The notes: generated from the letters alone by a model not told the origin. DNA of 64,000 nucleotides from Planctomycetes bacterium B3_Pla (GCA_005223045.1 NJBM01000006.1:62001-126000); one strand, 5' to 3'. Shown: positions 18,547-27,088, counted from the stretch's first letter. Numbers and translations: made by a program.

Positions 18547-19176
18547 ATGCAAAACAATCCCTCCCCGAAAATGAAAATAGCTTTTGCGGCATCTATGGCG
18601 TTGGCGTTAGCTCTGCTTATCGCAGTACGGTTTCGAGCCGGCAGCTCACCTTCGCCGGAGCCGGCGCCAACAACAGCACAAGCGCCTGCAATTGAGCCGG
18701 CTCCCGCTCCCGCGCCGGAGCCCGCACCTTCGCCTCCTCATGAGATCAGGTTTTCGTCGCTGTCTGCGACCGATGAGAACGGCGACAAATGGACTCTCGG
18801 TCTGGCCGGCTTGCCACCGCTTCCGGGCCCCGGAGAGGGCAACACAAAACCCGGACCGCCGCTATTGGTGAAGGCGGATGTTTATTCGAGAAGTCGTTCA
18901 ATCTCTATCGGCCTGACAATCAGAGGGCAAGCCGGAGAAGTGTATCAGCCCGGCGCGGCGAAAAATGGCCGCAGAGCAGCCTCGCCAAGATTCAGAGTCC
19001 TCGATGAGGCCGGCAAGGTCGTAGGCTCCGGCCAGTTCGAGTATGGCTGAGGCGGCGTCTGCCGGTCCTCGTGGCGAGCACCGAACGATTTCAAAGGCAA
19101 ATACCAGGTATTGGTGGATATCGACCTGGGGCCGTTTGAAAGCACTCAGGATAAGACCTGGCACTTTATAACGTAG
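18547..19176 (+). CDS. Predicted selenoprotein: membrane-anchored UGGVC protein (TGA at 19048-19050 read as Sec)
   Basis: A conventional reading stops at TGA 19048-19050 after 167 codons, but the frame continues 41 codons to TAG 19174-19176, giving 209 residues. Layout: membrane anchor (about 9-27), Ala/Pro linker (about 31-66), then an extracytoplasmic domain from HEIRFSSLSATDENGDKW. Residues 164-176 read FEYG-U-GGVCRSSW, pairing Sec168 with Cys172. The segment after it (DFKGKYQVLVDIDLGPFE) is amphipathic beta-like sequence that completes a domain. Three signals support the extension: a SECIS-like hairpin at 19063-19083, a perfect terminator 24 nt after the TAG, and selA/selB next door. GAGG lies 7 nt before the ATG. 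The fold is not one I can name; a thiol/selenol redox or metal role outside the cytoplasm is inferred. Confidence 0.85.
19063..19083 (+). promoter_or_regulatory. bSECIS-like hairpin of the UGGVC selenoprotein
   Basis: Arms CGGT/ACCG and CTCG/CGAG are separated by one C-C mismatch and close on the loop TGG (19072-19074). The stem starts 12 nt after the TGA and the loop 21 nt after. This satisfies the bacterial SECIS pattern of a short apical loop with G in the first two positions. It lies wholly inside the coding sequence. Confidence 0.75.
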
Positions 19177-19199
19177 CGAAAAATCGAGCCACGAACCCC

Positions 19200-19238
19200 G
19201 GCGGGTAAAGAGAATAAGCTCTCTTGCCCGCCTTTTTT
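19200..19238 (+). terminator. Rho-independent terminator after the selenoprotein gene
   Basis: Stem GGCGGG/CCCGCC extended by AAGAG/CTCTT, followed by six T. It begins 24 nt after the TAG that ends the read-through frame but 150 nt after the in-frame TGA, which supports the longer gene. Confidence 0.85.
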
Positions 19239-19318
19239 ATTGGGACATCAAGATAGATGAAACACAAAGTCCCGAAGGGAACATACCACGGAAAGACTTG
19301 ATTTGACAGGAGGTAACT

Positions 19319-19342
19319 ATGACGAAAGAAAACGAAGAATGA
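19319..19342 (+). CDS. Seven-codon leader frame coupled to the barrel gene
   Basis: ATG 19319 follows AGGAGG by 4-5 nt and encodes MTKENEE before TGA at 19340-19342. That TGA overlaps the ATG of the barrel protein (ATGA). Such an arrangement allows termination-reinitiation. It may be a regulatory leader or simply a displaced ribosome site. Confidence 0.3.
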   Translation: MTKENEE

Positions 19343-20127
19343 ACACAATGAGAGTTTTATTGACTGCTGTGACGTTGTTAAGCCTGGCCGGCTTGGCGCA
19401 AGCTGAGGAGAAGGAGCTTGGTATTACTTTCGACACAACTTATGTGAGCAAGTATATCTGGCATGGCTTTAATTTTTACGGCCACGACAACTCCGCTGTC
19501 CAGCCGAGCCTTGACGTGGATCTGTGGGGAACAGGTTTCGGCATGGTCCTGTGGAATTCATTAGCTACCAGGAGCGGATCAAGAGACCTTGAGGAATTTG
19601 ACTACATTTTATACTACGGCAACAGCACGTTTGAAGATACGGCCTACGCTACGGACTATACCGTTAGCTGGCTGTACTACGATTTTATCGATGCGCCAAC
19701 CAGGGACTCCGACCTGCAGGAACTTGCCGCACAATTTTCATGGCCGAACTTGTTACCCGCCGGCATTGTTCCCAGTTACTACGTTGGCAAGTTGTGGCCG
19801 GCAAGATCCGGGTCGGCCGCTCTTAAGCACATTGGCGGCTGGGTGCACGTGCTCGGTTTCGGGTACGACTGGACAATCCCAGGCGTCATTGCAGGCGGCA
19901 GCGAACAGGTTGTGAACCTCATGGCTGATCTCACATACAATGATGGATATGGCGCCGCATCTGCGGACCATGATTGGTCACATGCTACTTTTGGAGCCTC
20001 TACAGGTTTTCAAATAGCAGAGAACCTCGACTTCACGCCGGGGCTATATTATCAGGTATCTATGGATGATTCTGTCAATGACGACGATGAAGTCTGGACC
20101 ACACTTGGTCTGACGTACAAATTCTAA
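19339..20127 (+). CDS. Outer-membrane beta-barrel protein
   Basis: About 262 residues from the ATG at 19339. The signal peptide ends near LAGLAQAEE; the mature chain is rich in aromatic residues alternating in strands (TFDTTYVSKYIWHGFNFYG, YDFIDAPTRDS, TFGASTGFQIAENLDFTPGL) and ends LGLTYKF with the terminal Phe used by the barrel assembly machinery. The pattern resembles TorF-type or MipA-like porins. Transported substrate unknown. The only strong ribosome site (AGGAGG) serves a 7-codon frame, 19319-19342, whose TGA overlaps this ATG, so translation is probably coupled through that leader. Confidence 0.8.
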   Translation: MNTMRVLLTAVTLLSLAGLAQAEEKELGITFDTTYVSKYIWHGFNFYGHDNSAVQPSLDVDLWGTGFGMVLWNSLATRSGSRDLEEFDYILYYGNSTFEDTAYATDYTVSWLYYDFIDAPTRDSDLQELAAQFSWPNLLPAGIVPSYYVGKLWPARSGSAALKHIGGWVHVLGFGYDWTIPGVIAGGSEQVVNLMADLTYNDGYGAASADHDWSHATFGASTGFQIAENLDFTPGLYYQVSMDDSVNDDDEVWTTLGLTYKF

Positions 20128-20232
20128 AATGCAGATAATAGTCTGTTTGAACGAAGAACTCAGGGCTATTGATACTTGCCCGGGTTGAAAAACAGTAACA
20201 AAAGAAGAATACTATTATTGGTGAGTGCTATT

Positions 20233-21039
20233 ATGAAGAATATGGAGAACATTAGTTTGAGTCAGGTCCAGGCTGTTTACAGCGGTCCCGAAGGTCGGCT
20301 TTGGGAGCTGATAATGGGCGAGCAGATTCATATCGGCGGCTTCGCCTCGTCGATGGACCTTGCGGATAAGGCCGGCATCGGCTCGGGCATGGAAGGCGTC
20401 GATCTTTGCTGCTGCACCGGCGCCGGGATGCGCTTTCTCGTGCGATTTCGAGACGTCGTCCGGATGCAGGGCGTGGACGCAACCGAAAAGGTAGTAGAAC
20501 AGGGACGCCGGCGATGCGAGCAGGAGGGACTATCAGACAAAATCGAATTCACGCTCGCAGACGTTTGCGATAGCGGGCTTGCAGATGCCAGCGCAGATTT
20601 CGTCTGGGGTGAGGATGCGTGGTGTTACGTTGCCGACAAGGAGAAGCTGATCCGCGAAGCGGCCCGCATCGTCAAGCCGGGTGGAGTAATTGCCTTTACC
20701 GACTGGACTGAAGGAAAGGCAGGGCTTACCGATGCGGAGGCGGAACGGTTCTTGGCTTTTATGAAGTTTCCAAATGTGCAGAACCTCGCCGGATACAATG
20801 ACCTGCTTGAAGCCAATGGCTGCGAAGTTGTCGCCGCCGAGGACACGCATCGGTTCTCACCGCATATTGATCTTTATCTCAACATGCTTAATATGCAGTT
20901 GACGTACGACGCCTTGAAGATAATAGGCTTCAACAGCGAGTTGATGCAGGCGATGGGTGCGGAAATGGTTTTCATGCAGGAACTAGCGCATGCGGGCAAG
21001 ATCGCCCAGGGCCTGTTTATCGCCCGCAAGAAGAAGTAA
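20233..21039 (+). CDS. SAM-dependent methyltransferase (UbiE/sarcosine-methyltransferase-like)
   Basis: 268 residues from the ATG at 20233; a longer in-frame start adds 19 residues without a ribosome site. Class I Rossmann fold: VDLCCCTGAGMRFLVRF as motif I with an unusual triple cysteine, then MQGVDATEKVVEQGRRR, IEFTLADVCD, FVWGEDAWCYV and the LIREAARIVKPGGVIAFTDW motif typical of small-molecule methyltransferases. The C-terminal region (LYLNMLNMQLTYDALKIIG) is family-specific. It opens a same-strand run with the double-cubane and dehydratase-like genes; a shared pathway is inferred. The methyl acceptor is unknown. Confidence 0.8.
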   Translation: MKNMENISLSQVQAVYSGPEGRLWELIMGEQIHIGGFASSMDLADKAGIGSGMEGVDLCCCTGAGMRFLVRFRDVVRMQGVDATEKVVEQGRRRCEQEGLSDKIEFTLADVCDSGLADASADFVWGEDAWCYVADKEKLIREAARIVKPGGVIAFTDWTEGKAGLTDAEAERFLAFMKFPNVQNLAGYNDLLEANGCEVVAAEDTHRFSPHIDLYLNMLNMQLTYDALKIIGFNSELMQAMGAEMVFMQELAHAGKIAQGLFIARKKK

Positions 21040-21063
21040 CCGCCGATTTGAGGTTTGATAAAA

Positions 21064-22242
21064 ATGGCAGAACGTTGCGGCAAAAAGAATAACCCTTCGG
21101 CCTGGTTCGGCAAAATGATCCAGAACTGTTACGAATACGCCACAGCCGCTAAGGCCAAAGGCAGGCACATAGTGGGCATCATGTGCGAATTTACACCGAG
21201 GGAGTTGATTATGGCCGCTGACGCGGTGCCGGTATGTTTGTGCGGCGGCTCGGCGGAAATGATCCCGCCGGCCGAAGAGCACCTGCCGGCAAACCTTTGC
21301 CCGCTAATCAAATCAACTTACGGCTACCACGTTCGAGAGGCCAATCCCTTTCTTGAGATGGCGGATCTGATTGTTGCCGAGACGACCTGCGACGGCAAGA
21401 AGAAGATGTATGAGTTGATGGGCCGGACACGGCCAATGTACGTGCTGGAATTGCCCCAGAAGCCGACGGACAGCGATGCGATGGCGCATTGGACAAGTGA
21501 ACTGCGCAAACTCAAGACAGAGCTTGAAGAGCGTTTTGGCGTCGAAATAACGGATGAGAAAATAAGACAAGCCATCAAGACCATGAACCGCGAACGGTCG
21601 TTGCGGCGAGAATTGGCGGCGCTGATGAAATCGGACTCGCCCCCGCTGACGGGCAGGCAACTGTTGGATTTCAAGAGCATCATCTCCGGGATTGATGCGG
21701 ACTTCGAGCAATATGCTGAAGCGATCAAACTGTTCAAATCTCAGAAGGGTGATTGCGGCAAGAATCCCCCGGTGCGGGTTTTGATGACCGGTGTGCCGAT
21801 GGCTCACGGGGCCGAGCGTGTTCTTGATATAATAGAGTCGGGCGGAGGACTTGTCGTATGTATGGAAAACTGCACGGGACTCAAGCCCATTTTGGAGGAC
21901 GTTGACGAACAAGCCGAAGACCCGATTCTTGCTTTAGCTCAAAAGTACTTCCGTCTGCCGTGCTCGGTAATGACAAAGAATGACCGCCGGCTGGATATGA
22001 TTCGTGACCTGGCGGATGAATATCGTCCGCAGTGCGTCATTGATCTGATCTGGCAGGCCTGTATCACATACGACGTCGAATCGCATCTCGTCAAAGAGTT
22101 GGCCGAGAAAGAGCTTGGCATCCCGTATCTCAGGATCGAAACGGACTACTCACCATCCGATTCGGCGCGTATTGCATTGAGAGTCGAGGCGTTGTTCGAG
22201 ACGATCCGCGGGAATATTCGTCGGCAGAGGTGCTCAGACTGA
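21064..22242 (+). CDS. Double-cubane-cluster-type protein (2-hydroxyacyl-CoA dehydratase D superfamily)
   Basis: 392 residues. Recognisable features of the HgdB/BcrB/DCCP superfamily: the opening IVGIMCEFTPRELIMAADAV, CLCGGSAEMIPPAEEHLPAN, CPLIKS, VAETTCDGKKKMYELM, VLMTGVPMAHGAERVLDIIE, CMENCTGLKP and QCVIDLIWQACITYDVES. The number and spacing of cysteines match the single-subunit double-cubane proteins, which receive electrons from an ATP-dependent activator and reduce small molecules at very low potential. GAGG lies 10 nt upstream. Its TGA overlaps the next ATG (22240-22244), giving tight coupling. Confidence 0.85.
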   Translation: MAERCGKKNNPSAWFGKMIQNCYEYATAAKAKGRHIVGIMCEFTPRELIMAADAVPVCLCGGSAEMIPPAEEHLPANLCPLIKSTYGYHVREANPFLEMADLIVAETTCDGKKKMYELMGRTRPMYVLELPQKPTDSDAMAHWTSELRKLKTELEERFGVEITDEKIRQAIKTMNRERSLRRELAALMKSDSPPLTGRQLLDFKSIISGIDADFEQYAEAIKLFKSQKGDCGKNPPVRVLMTGVPMAHGAERVLDIIESGGGLVVCMENCTGLKPILEDVDEQAEDPILALAQKYFRLPCSVMTKNDRRLDMIRDLADEYRPQCVIDLIWQACITYDVESHLVKELAEKELGIPYLRIETDYSPSDSARIALRVEALFETIRGNIRRQRCSD

Positions 22243-23231
22243 TGAAAACGATCATCTACACGTGCCCGTATGTGCCCGCCGAATGGATTGCAGCACACGG
22301 TTTGCGCCCGAGTAGAGTAATGCCCGGCTCGACGGATTCGGCTTCGTTACTCGCGCGAGCAGAGGGTGTATGCCCTTACGTGCGGAGCTTTATCGGCGAG
22401 GCAATGAGAAACGAACAAGCCGCCGGAGTAATTGTGACAACGGTATGCGACCAGATGCGCCGAGCTTTCGACGTTCTTATCCGCGAGTGCGAATTGCCGG
22501 CTTTTCTTATGAACGTGCCGAACACATGGCAAAGTGTTGCCTCGCAGGAGTTATATGTGGATGAGCTAAAGCGTCTGAGTCGATTCCTCATCCGGCAGGG
22601 CGGGCAATCGCCATCGAACGATGCTCTGGCAGAAATAATGATCGAATACGACGCCGTCCGGACATCTATATACCGAGCAAGAGAAAATCTCTCCGCCCGA
22701 CGATACGCAGAAACAATCGCAGCGTTAGGGCGAGACGGACCTGGCAACACGCTAAACGATGCCGCAACCGGCCAAGAGGCAATCGACGGCGTGCCTCTGG
22801 CCATTGTCGGCGGGCCATTGATGAAACAGGATTTTGACATGTTCGATATGGTCGAGCAATCCGGCGGACGAATAGTATTAGATGCCACCGAAACGGGCGA
22901 ACGCGGAATGTGCGCCCCGTTCGACCTCCGACGAGTTCACGACAATCCTTTGACAGAACTGGCCAATGCGTATTTCGGGGGCATTCAGGACGCATCCCGC
23001 CGGCCAAACGACGAGCTTTACGAGTGGCTCGATCGCGAGTTCGTCGGCAGGGGGGTGCGCGGGATTATCTTTCGCCGATACGTTTGGTGCGATATGTGGC
23101 ACGCCGAACTCATGCGACTAAAGGACAGGATTAAACTTCCGGTGCTTGATATCGATACGGCAGGGGACTACGAAACAGAAGAGAATCGGACCGCCGGTCG
23201 AATTCGTGCGTTCCTGGAGATGCTGCAGTGA
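22242..23231 (+). CDS. 2-hydroxyacyl-CoA dehydratase-like subunit (HgdB-like)
   Basis: 329 residues beginning MKTIIYTCPYVPAEWIAAHG, the signature opening of HgdB-type subunits (a cysteine ligand followed by 'PVELIHAAGLRP'-like sequence). Further cluster ligands are expected in EGVCPYVRSFIGEAMRN and TTVCDQMRRAFD; a later RRYVWCDMWHAELMRLKD completes the pattern. Length is slightly short for the family (about 370-440). ATG overlaps the upstream TGA and its own TGA overlaps the next GTG, so it is translated as part of a stoichiometric set. It probably pairs with the 23228 product as the two halves of a dehydratase/reductase. Confidence 0.85.
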   Translation: MKTIIYTCPYVPAEWIAAHGLRPSRVMPGSTDSASLLARAEGVCPYVRSFIGEAMRNEQAAGVIVTTVCDQMRRAFDVLIRECELPAFLMNVPNTWQSVASQELYVDELKRLSRFLIRQGGQSPSNDALAEIMIEYDAVRTSIYRARENLSARRYAETIAALGRDGPGNTLNDAATGQEAIDGVPLAIVGGPLMKQDFDMFDMVEQSGGRIVLDATETGERGMCAPFDLRRVHDNPLTELANAYFGGIQDASRRPNDELYEWLDREFVGRGVRGIIFRRYVWCDMWHAELMRLKDRIKLPVLDIDTAGDYETEENRTAGRIRAFLEMLQ

Positions 23232-24634
23232 GCGATATGCCGAAACGGATTACACTTCAGGAGTGGGACCTGCAATACGAACGGTTGCAGAGAGCCGGGA
23301 TTGTCCAGCCCGACTACGGCGGCCCGCTCAGCCGGCATCTTGCGGACGGAGACCGGCGGCTCCTGAAGCTTCGCTATGACAATTCCGCCGCGGCCCTGAG
23401 GCTCTGGAACTTCCTGCTCACAGAAGAAGACCGCCTGCGCCAGGCCCGGGCCAACGGAAAGAAAATTCTCGGCACAATGAAAGACCTCGGCACTGTACCG
23501 GTGATGGCCTATTCATTTGAAAATGTGGTAGCCTTTTATCCCGATGGAGCCTGGTGGATCCCGTGCGTGATGGAACTCAGCGCCGGGCTGCTGGAGATCG
23601 CCGACTCGCTCGGGATAGACGAATCCTTTTGCCCCGTGCGCGCCATGTTAGGAGCTTTCGTTACGGGGGCGCATTTTCCCATTCCGGATATGCTAATATG
23701 CAGCGTCGGAGCAACTTGCGATGATTTCTCCGCCATAGCGCAGCGGCTCAATGATCTCGGACATCAGATCCTTTGGTGGGAAATGCCGCACAGGCGAGGT
23801 CCGGAACCGGATGAAATAGCGGTGGACCTGCCCGGCGGATTCTCAGCGCCGACGAGACAGGTTGAGTTCGTCAAATCGGAACTCGAACGGATCAAAGCCG
23901 CCCTTGAAGAATTGGCAGGCGAACGACTGGACGACGAGAAACTCTCTGCCGGAATCAAAAAGGCAAATCAGGTCCGCAGGTCTCTGAACGAGCTTCGGCA
24001 TCTCGCATTTACTGCCGAACTGTGCCCAATTCCTGCCCTTGAAATGCTCATCGCCGAGATGCTCGCGATACACTTTTGCTCCGACAGGCATGAGACCATC
24101 GCCGTGCTCGATGAATTGCTCGCCGAAGTAAAGGCTCGCGTCTCTACCGGAAAAGGCGTTCTCGATAACGACGCCGCTAAAATCTTCTGGGTCAACCCGG
24201 TGGCGGATTTGCAGGTGATGAACCTGCTCGAAGACTGCGGCGGTAGAATCTGCGGCACCGAATACCTGTTCACACACGCGCTCGACGAGATCCCCGAAGA
24301 CTCTGACCCGCTCGAAGCTCTGGCGCGGACGGCGCTTGCCGACCCGATGGCAGGCTCATCAAGCGACCGTGCACAGCGGATATGCGCCGATATACACAGG
24401 TTTGGCGCCGAGGCGGTTCTGGTATCGCGAATCCCCGGCGCAAGCCACTGCGCGCTGGAAGGGCAGATCATCGGCGAGATCGTCCGGGACAGGTATGATA
24501 TTCCCGTGCTGGAGGTTGAGGTGCCGCCCGTAATCGATTCAATGCGCCCGACGGTGCGCACCCGGCTGGAAGCCCTGGTGGAAACTGTGAAGGCTCGTCG
24601 GCGGCCAAGGCAAAACAAACGGAGACACGCATGA
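23228..24634 (+). CDS. 2-hydroxyacyl-CoA dehydratase-like subunit (HgdA-like)
   Basis: 468 residues from a GTG at 23228 that overlaps the upstream stop; an ATG nine bases later is possible. Family regions: NGKKILGTMKDLGTVPVMAY, ELSAGLLEIADSLG, SFCPVRAMLGAF and MLICSVGATCDDFSAIAQRL, followed by EMPHRRGPEPDE and the C-terminal ADIHRFGAEAVLVSRIPGAS segment. These match the large subunit of 2-hydroxyacyl-CoA dehydratases and benzoyl-CoA-reductase-like enzymes. There is no CoA-transferase next to it, so an amino-acid fermentation role is not supported. Substrate unknown. Its TGA overlaps the activator ATG. Confidence 0.85.
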   Translation: MSDMPKRITLQEWDLQYERLQRAGIVQPDYGGPLSRHLADGDRRLLKLRYDNSAAALRLWNFLLTEEDRLRQARANGKKILGTMKDLGTVPVMAYSFENVVAFYPDGAWWIPCVMELSAGLLEIADSLGIDESFCPVRAMLGAFVTGAHFPIPDMLICSVGATCDDFSAIAQRLNDLGHQILWWEMPHRRGPEPDEIAVDLPGGFSAPTRQVEFVKSELERIKAALEELAGERLDDEKLSAGIKKANQVRRSLNELRHLAFTAELCPIPALEMLIAEMLAIHFCSDRHETIAVLDELLAEVKARVSTGKGVLDNDAAKIFWVNPVADLQVMNLLEDCGGRICGTEYLFTHALDEIPEDSDPLEALARTALADPMAGSSSDRAQRICADIHRFGAEAVLVSRIPGASHCALEGQIIGEIVRDRYDIPVLEVEVPPVIDSMRPTVRTRLEALVETVKARRRPRQNKRRHA

Positions 24635-25410
24635 TCTGTGCAGGAATAGATGCCGGTTCGAGAGCAATAAAGATAGTCCTGATTGACGCCGGGAACATGC
24701 GGGTCGTGACAAAGGGACTGGCGGATCAGGGCGTCGAGCAGGACAAGCTCGCCTCGGAGCTTTTTGCGCGGATATTGAAAGACGACGGGATCAATAAAGA
24801 GGATGTGGCCGCAATCGTAGCAACAGGCTATGGGAGAAACGCCATCAGCCTTGCCGAGACCACGATTACCGAGATAACCTGTCACGCAGCCGGGGTGCAT
24901 CATCTGGTGCCCGAAGCCATGACCGTTATCGACATCGGCGGACAGGACAGCAAGCTCTTGCGATTGGACGGTTCGGGGAGGGTGCGAGATTTCGCCATGA
25001 ATGATCGCTGCGCGGCGGGGACGGGGAGGTTCCTCGAAGTCGTCGCCCAACGTCTCGATACGCAGCTCGCACGCCTCGGCGAAATGGCGGCGGGAAGTCA
25101 AAATCCGGCGGCGATAAGCAGCATGTGCGTCGTCTTTGCAGAAACGGAAATCACCGGCCTGCTTGCTTCCGGAACCGCCAGCGAGGACATCGTCGCCGGG
25201 GTGCAGACCGCCATCGCCGAGCGTATCATCGCAATGGCCGGTCGCGCTGCCGAGCCGCCGATTATTTTCACCGGCGGTGTTGCGATGGTATCGGGCATGG
25301 ACGCTGCCTTGCAGGCAGCGCTGGGCCGGGCCGTGACCGTCTCGCCCGACCCGCAGATGACCGGAGCACTCGGTGCGGCAATACTCGCATCGGACCGTGT
25401 GAGGAGATGA
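24631..25410 (+). CDS. ATP-dependent activator of 2-hydroxyacyl-CoA dehydratase-type enzymes (HgdC-like)
   Basis: 259 residues of the ASKHA fold. Phosphate-1 motif AGIDAGSRAIKIVLID, then TGYGRNAI, MTVIDIGGQDSKLL (phosphate-2) and FTGGVAMVSGM (adenosine motif). The two cysteines that bridge the [4Fe-4S] cluster between subunits are in NDRCAAGTGRFLE and SSMCVVFAETE. The dimer hydrolyses ATP to drive one electron at very low potential into its partner. Being the last of four coupled genes, it should energise both the double-cubane protein and the heterodimer. A separate promoter for selD follows. Confidence 0.94.
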   Translation: MICAGIDAGSRAIKIVLIDAGNMRVVTKGLADQGVEQDKLASELFARILKDDGINKEDVAAIVATGYGRNAISLAETTITEITCHAAGVHHLVPEAMTVIDIGGQDSKLLRLDGSGRVRDFAMNDRCAAGTGRFLEVVAQRLDTQLARLGEMAAGSQNPAAISSMCVVFAETEITGLLASGTASEDIVAGVQTAIAERIIAMAGRAAEPPIIFTGGVAMVSGMDAALQAALGRAVTVSPDPQMTGALGAAILASDRVRR

Positions 25411-25431
25411 CGTGCGTGGAAACCGACTTGG

Positions 25432-25460
25432 TTGTTTTGAATATATGAAAACAGTATAAT
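25432..25460 (+). promoter_or_regulatory. Predicted selD promoter
   Basis: TTGTTT (25432-25437), a 17-nt spacer and a perfect TATAAT (25455-25460), 36 nt upstream of the selD ATG. It indicates that selD can be expressed independently of the dehydratase-like genes. Confidence 0.5.
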
Positions 25461-25495
25461 TCGACCTTTATTAATTGCAGCAGAAGGATATCAAG

Positions 25496-27088
25496 ATGAT
25501 AGATATGGAAAGACGAAAACGGGTCATGCAGCGTTCCATAAGACTTGGGCACTGCATTTGCGATCCGAAGAAACCCTGCCCCTGCGACCTTTTCAAAGAG
25601 AAAAATATATGTCTCTGCGCTGGTGAGCGGCTTGAGAGCCCCACCGGACCGGTCCAGTTGACAAAGCTCGTGGAAAAGGCCGGCTGCGCCTCTAAAATAG
25701 ACCAGGCATTCTTAAAGCAAGTGCTAAAAGATTTGCCTGCCGTTGATGACCCTCGCGTGCTGGTCGGCGTGCCGGCAGGGGACGATGCAGGTGTTTATGA
25801 CATGGGGGACGGCAAAGCTTTAGTGCAGACCGTGGATGTGTTCACGCCGTCGGTGGACGATCCCTACAAGTTCGGGCAGGTGGCCGCAGCCAATTCGGTA
25901 AGTGACATTTACGCTATGGGTGGGACACCAATGACCGCAGTCTCGGTGCTCGGCTTTCCCGTTCGCAAAGTCCCCGACGAAACGATGAAAGAAATCCTTT
26001 CCGGCGGGATCGACAAGATGAACGAGGCCGGTACGGCAATAATCGGAGGCCACAGCATTAACGATAGCGAAATAAAAGCGGGTTTTGCGGTGACCGGCAT
26101 CATTGACAAGGACAAGATCGTTACAAACGCCGGCGCGCGCCCGGGCGACGTACTCATCCTGACCAAGCCGCTCGGCACGGGAATCGTCGCCTTTGCCGCA
26201 CAAATCGGCAGGGCGAATGCCGAAAGTGTAGAAGCTTCGGCAAACTCCATGACCACACTCAACAAGACAGCCTCGCAGTTGATGGTCAAATTCGGCGCCC
26301 ATGCCTGCACGGATGTGACCGGATTCAGCCTGATGGGGCATTTGGCTGAGATGGCTCTATCGAGCGGTGTTGACGTGGAAGTAATCTGGGACGATATTCC
26401 GCTATTCCCAGGCGTGCTACAATATGCGGCGGCGGGGATACTGCCCGGCGCCATCGAACGAAATAAGGAGTCCTGCGGCAATCGAATTGTTGCCGCCGAG
26501 GCTCTGCCGCAGGAGATGGTCGATATATGCTACGATGCCCAGACTTCAGGGGGACTGCTGATTGCAATCGCTCAAAGCGATGCCGAGGACTTAGTGAAAG
26601 CTCTGCACAGCGATGGAGTATCAGCCGCTGCGATAATCGGCAGGGTCTCAGAGAAAGGTTCCGGCGTTGTCAAAATCGAGACTACGGGCAGCCGGAAGAT
26701 CAAAATCGATGGACGAGAGACGATGGATGAAGGACGAATATTGAACAATAAAAAGGAACATATCGAAGAGGTGGCATGTTGTGCCGATGCGGTCAGTTCA
26801 GCTAATCCACCTGCGACTGAAGGTTCGGAAATTGCCAAAATCAAAGCGAAATTCAAGGATTTTCTCAGTTCCGCAAGCTCCCCTCACGGCCTGGACGCCT
26901 ACACCAAGCAGGCCATCGCTATCGCTCTGTCGGTCGCTCTTCGATGCGAGCCATGCCTCAAAATGCACCTGAAAAATGCCAAAAAGAAGGGCTTTACCCA
27001 GGACGAAATCGATGAAGCCGCCTGGATGGGCATAAGCTTCGGCGGCTCACCAACGATGGTCTTCTACGAACAGCACAAGAACTCCTAA
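25496..27088 (+). CDS. selD: Selenophosphate synthetase SelD with Cys-rich N-terminus and C-terminal AhpD-like domain
   Basis: 530 residues from the ATG at 25496 (AAGGA 7 nt upstream). Residues 1-45 hold six cysteines (C20, C22, C28, C30, C39, C41) in a GHCICDPKKPCPCDLFKE-type extension. The SelD core follows: catalytic Cys64 and Lys67 in AGCASKI (the second Cys of the usual motif is Ser), VGVPAGDDAGVYD, QTVDVFTPSVDDPYKFGQVA and TDVTGFSLMGHLAEMA. It makes selenophosphate from selenide and ATP for SelA. From about residue 435 a carboxymuconolactone-decarboxylase/AhpD-like domain is fused, with redox pair Cys484/Cys487 (CEPCLKMH). SelD is about 350 residues alone, so the extra domains are unusual; selenide delivery or redox protection is inferred. 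Confidence 0.96.
   Translation: MIDMERRKRVMQRSIRLGHCICDPKKPCPCDLFKEKNICLCAGERLESPTGPVQLTKLVEKAGCASKIDQAFLKQVLKDLPAVDDPRVLVGVPAGDDAGVYDMGDGKALVQTVDVFTPSVDDPYKFGQVAAANSVSDIYAMGGTPMTAVSVLGFPVRKVPDETMKEILSGGIDKMNEAGTAIIGGHSINDSEIKAGFAVTGIIDKDKIVTNAGARPGDVLILTKPLGTGIVAFAAQIGRANAESVEASANSMTTLNKTASQLMVKFGAHACTDVTGFSLMGHLAEMALSSGVDVEVIWDDIPLFPGVLQYAAAGILPGAIERNKESCGNRIVAAEALPQEMVDICYDAQTSGGLLIAIAQSDAEDLVKALHSDGVSAAAIIGRVSEKGSGVVKIETTGSRKIKIDGRETMDEGRILNNKKEHIEEVACCADAVSSANPPATEGSEIAKIKAKFKDFLSSASSPHGLDAYTKQAIAIALSVALRCEPCLKMHLKNAKKKGFTQDEIDEAAWMGISFGGSPTMVFYEQHKNS

Noticed and set aside
25685-25705. Selenocysteine in SelD itself, as in some bacteria
   Set aside because: The active-site codon encodes Cys (AGCASKI), and no in-frame TGA occurs in the gene.
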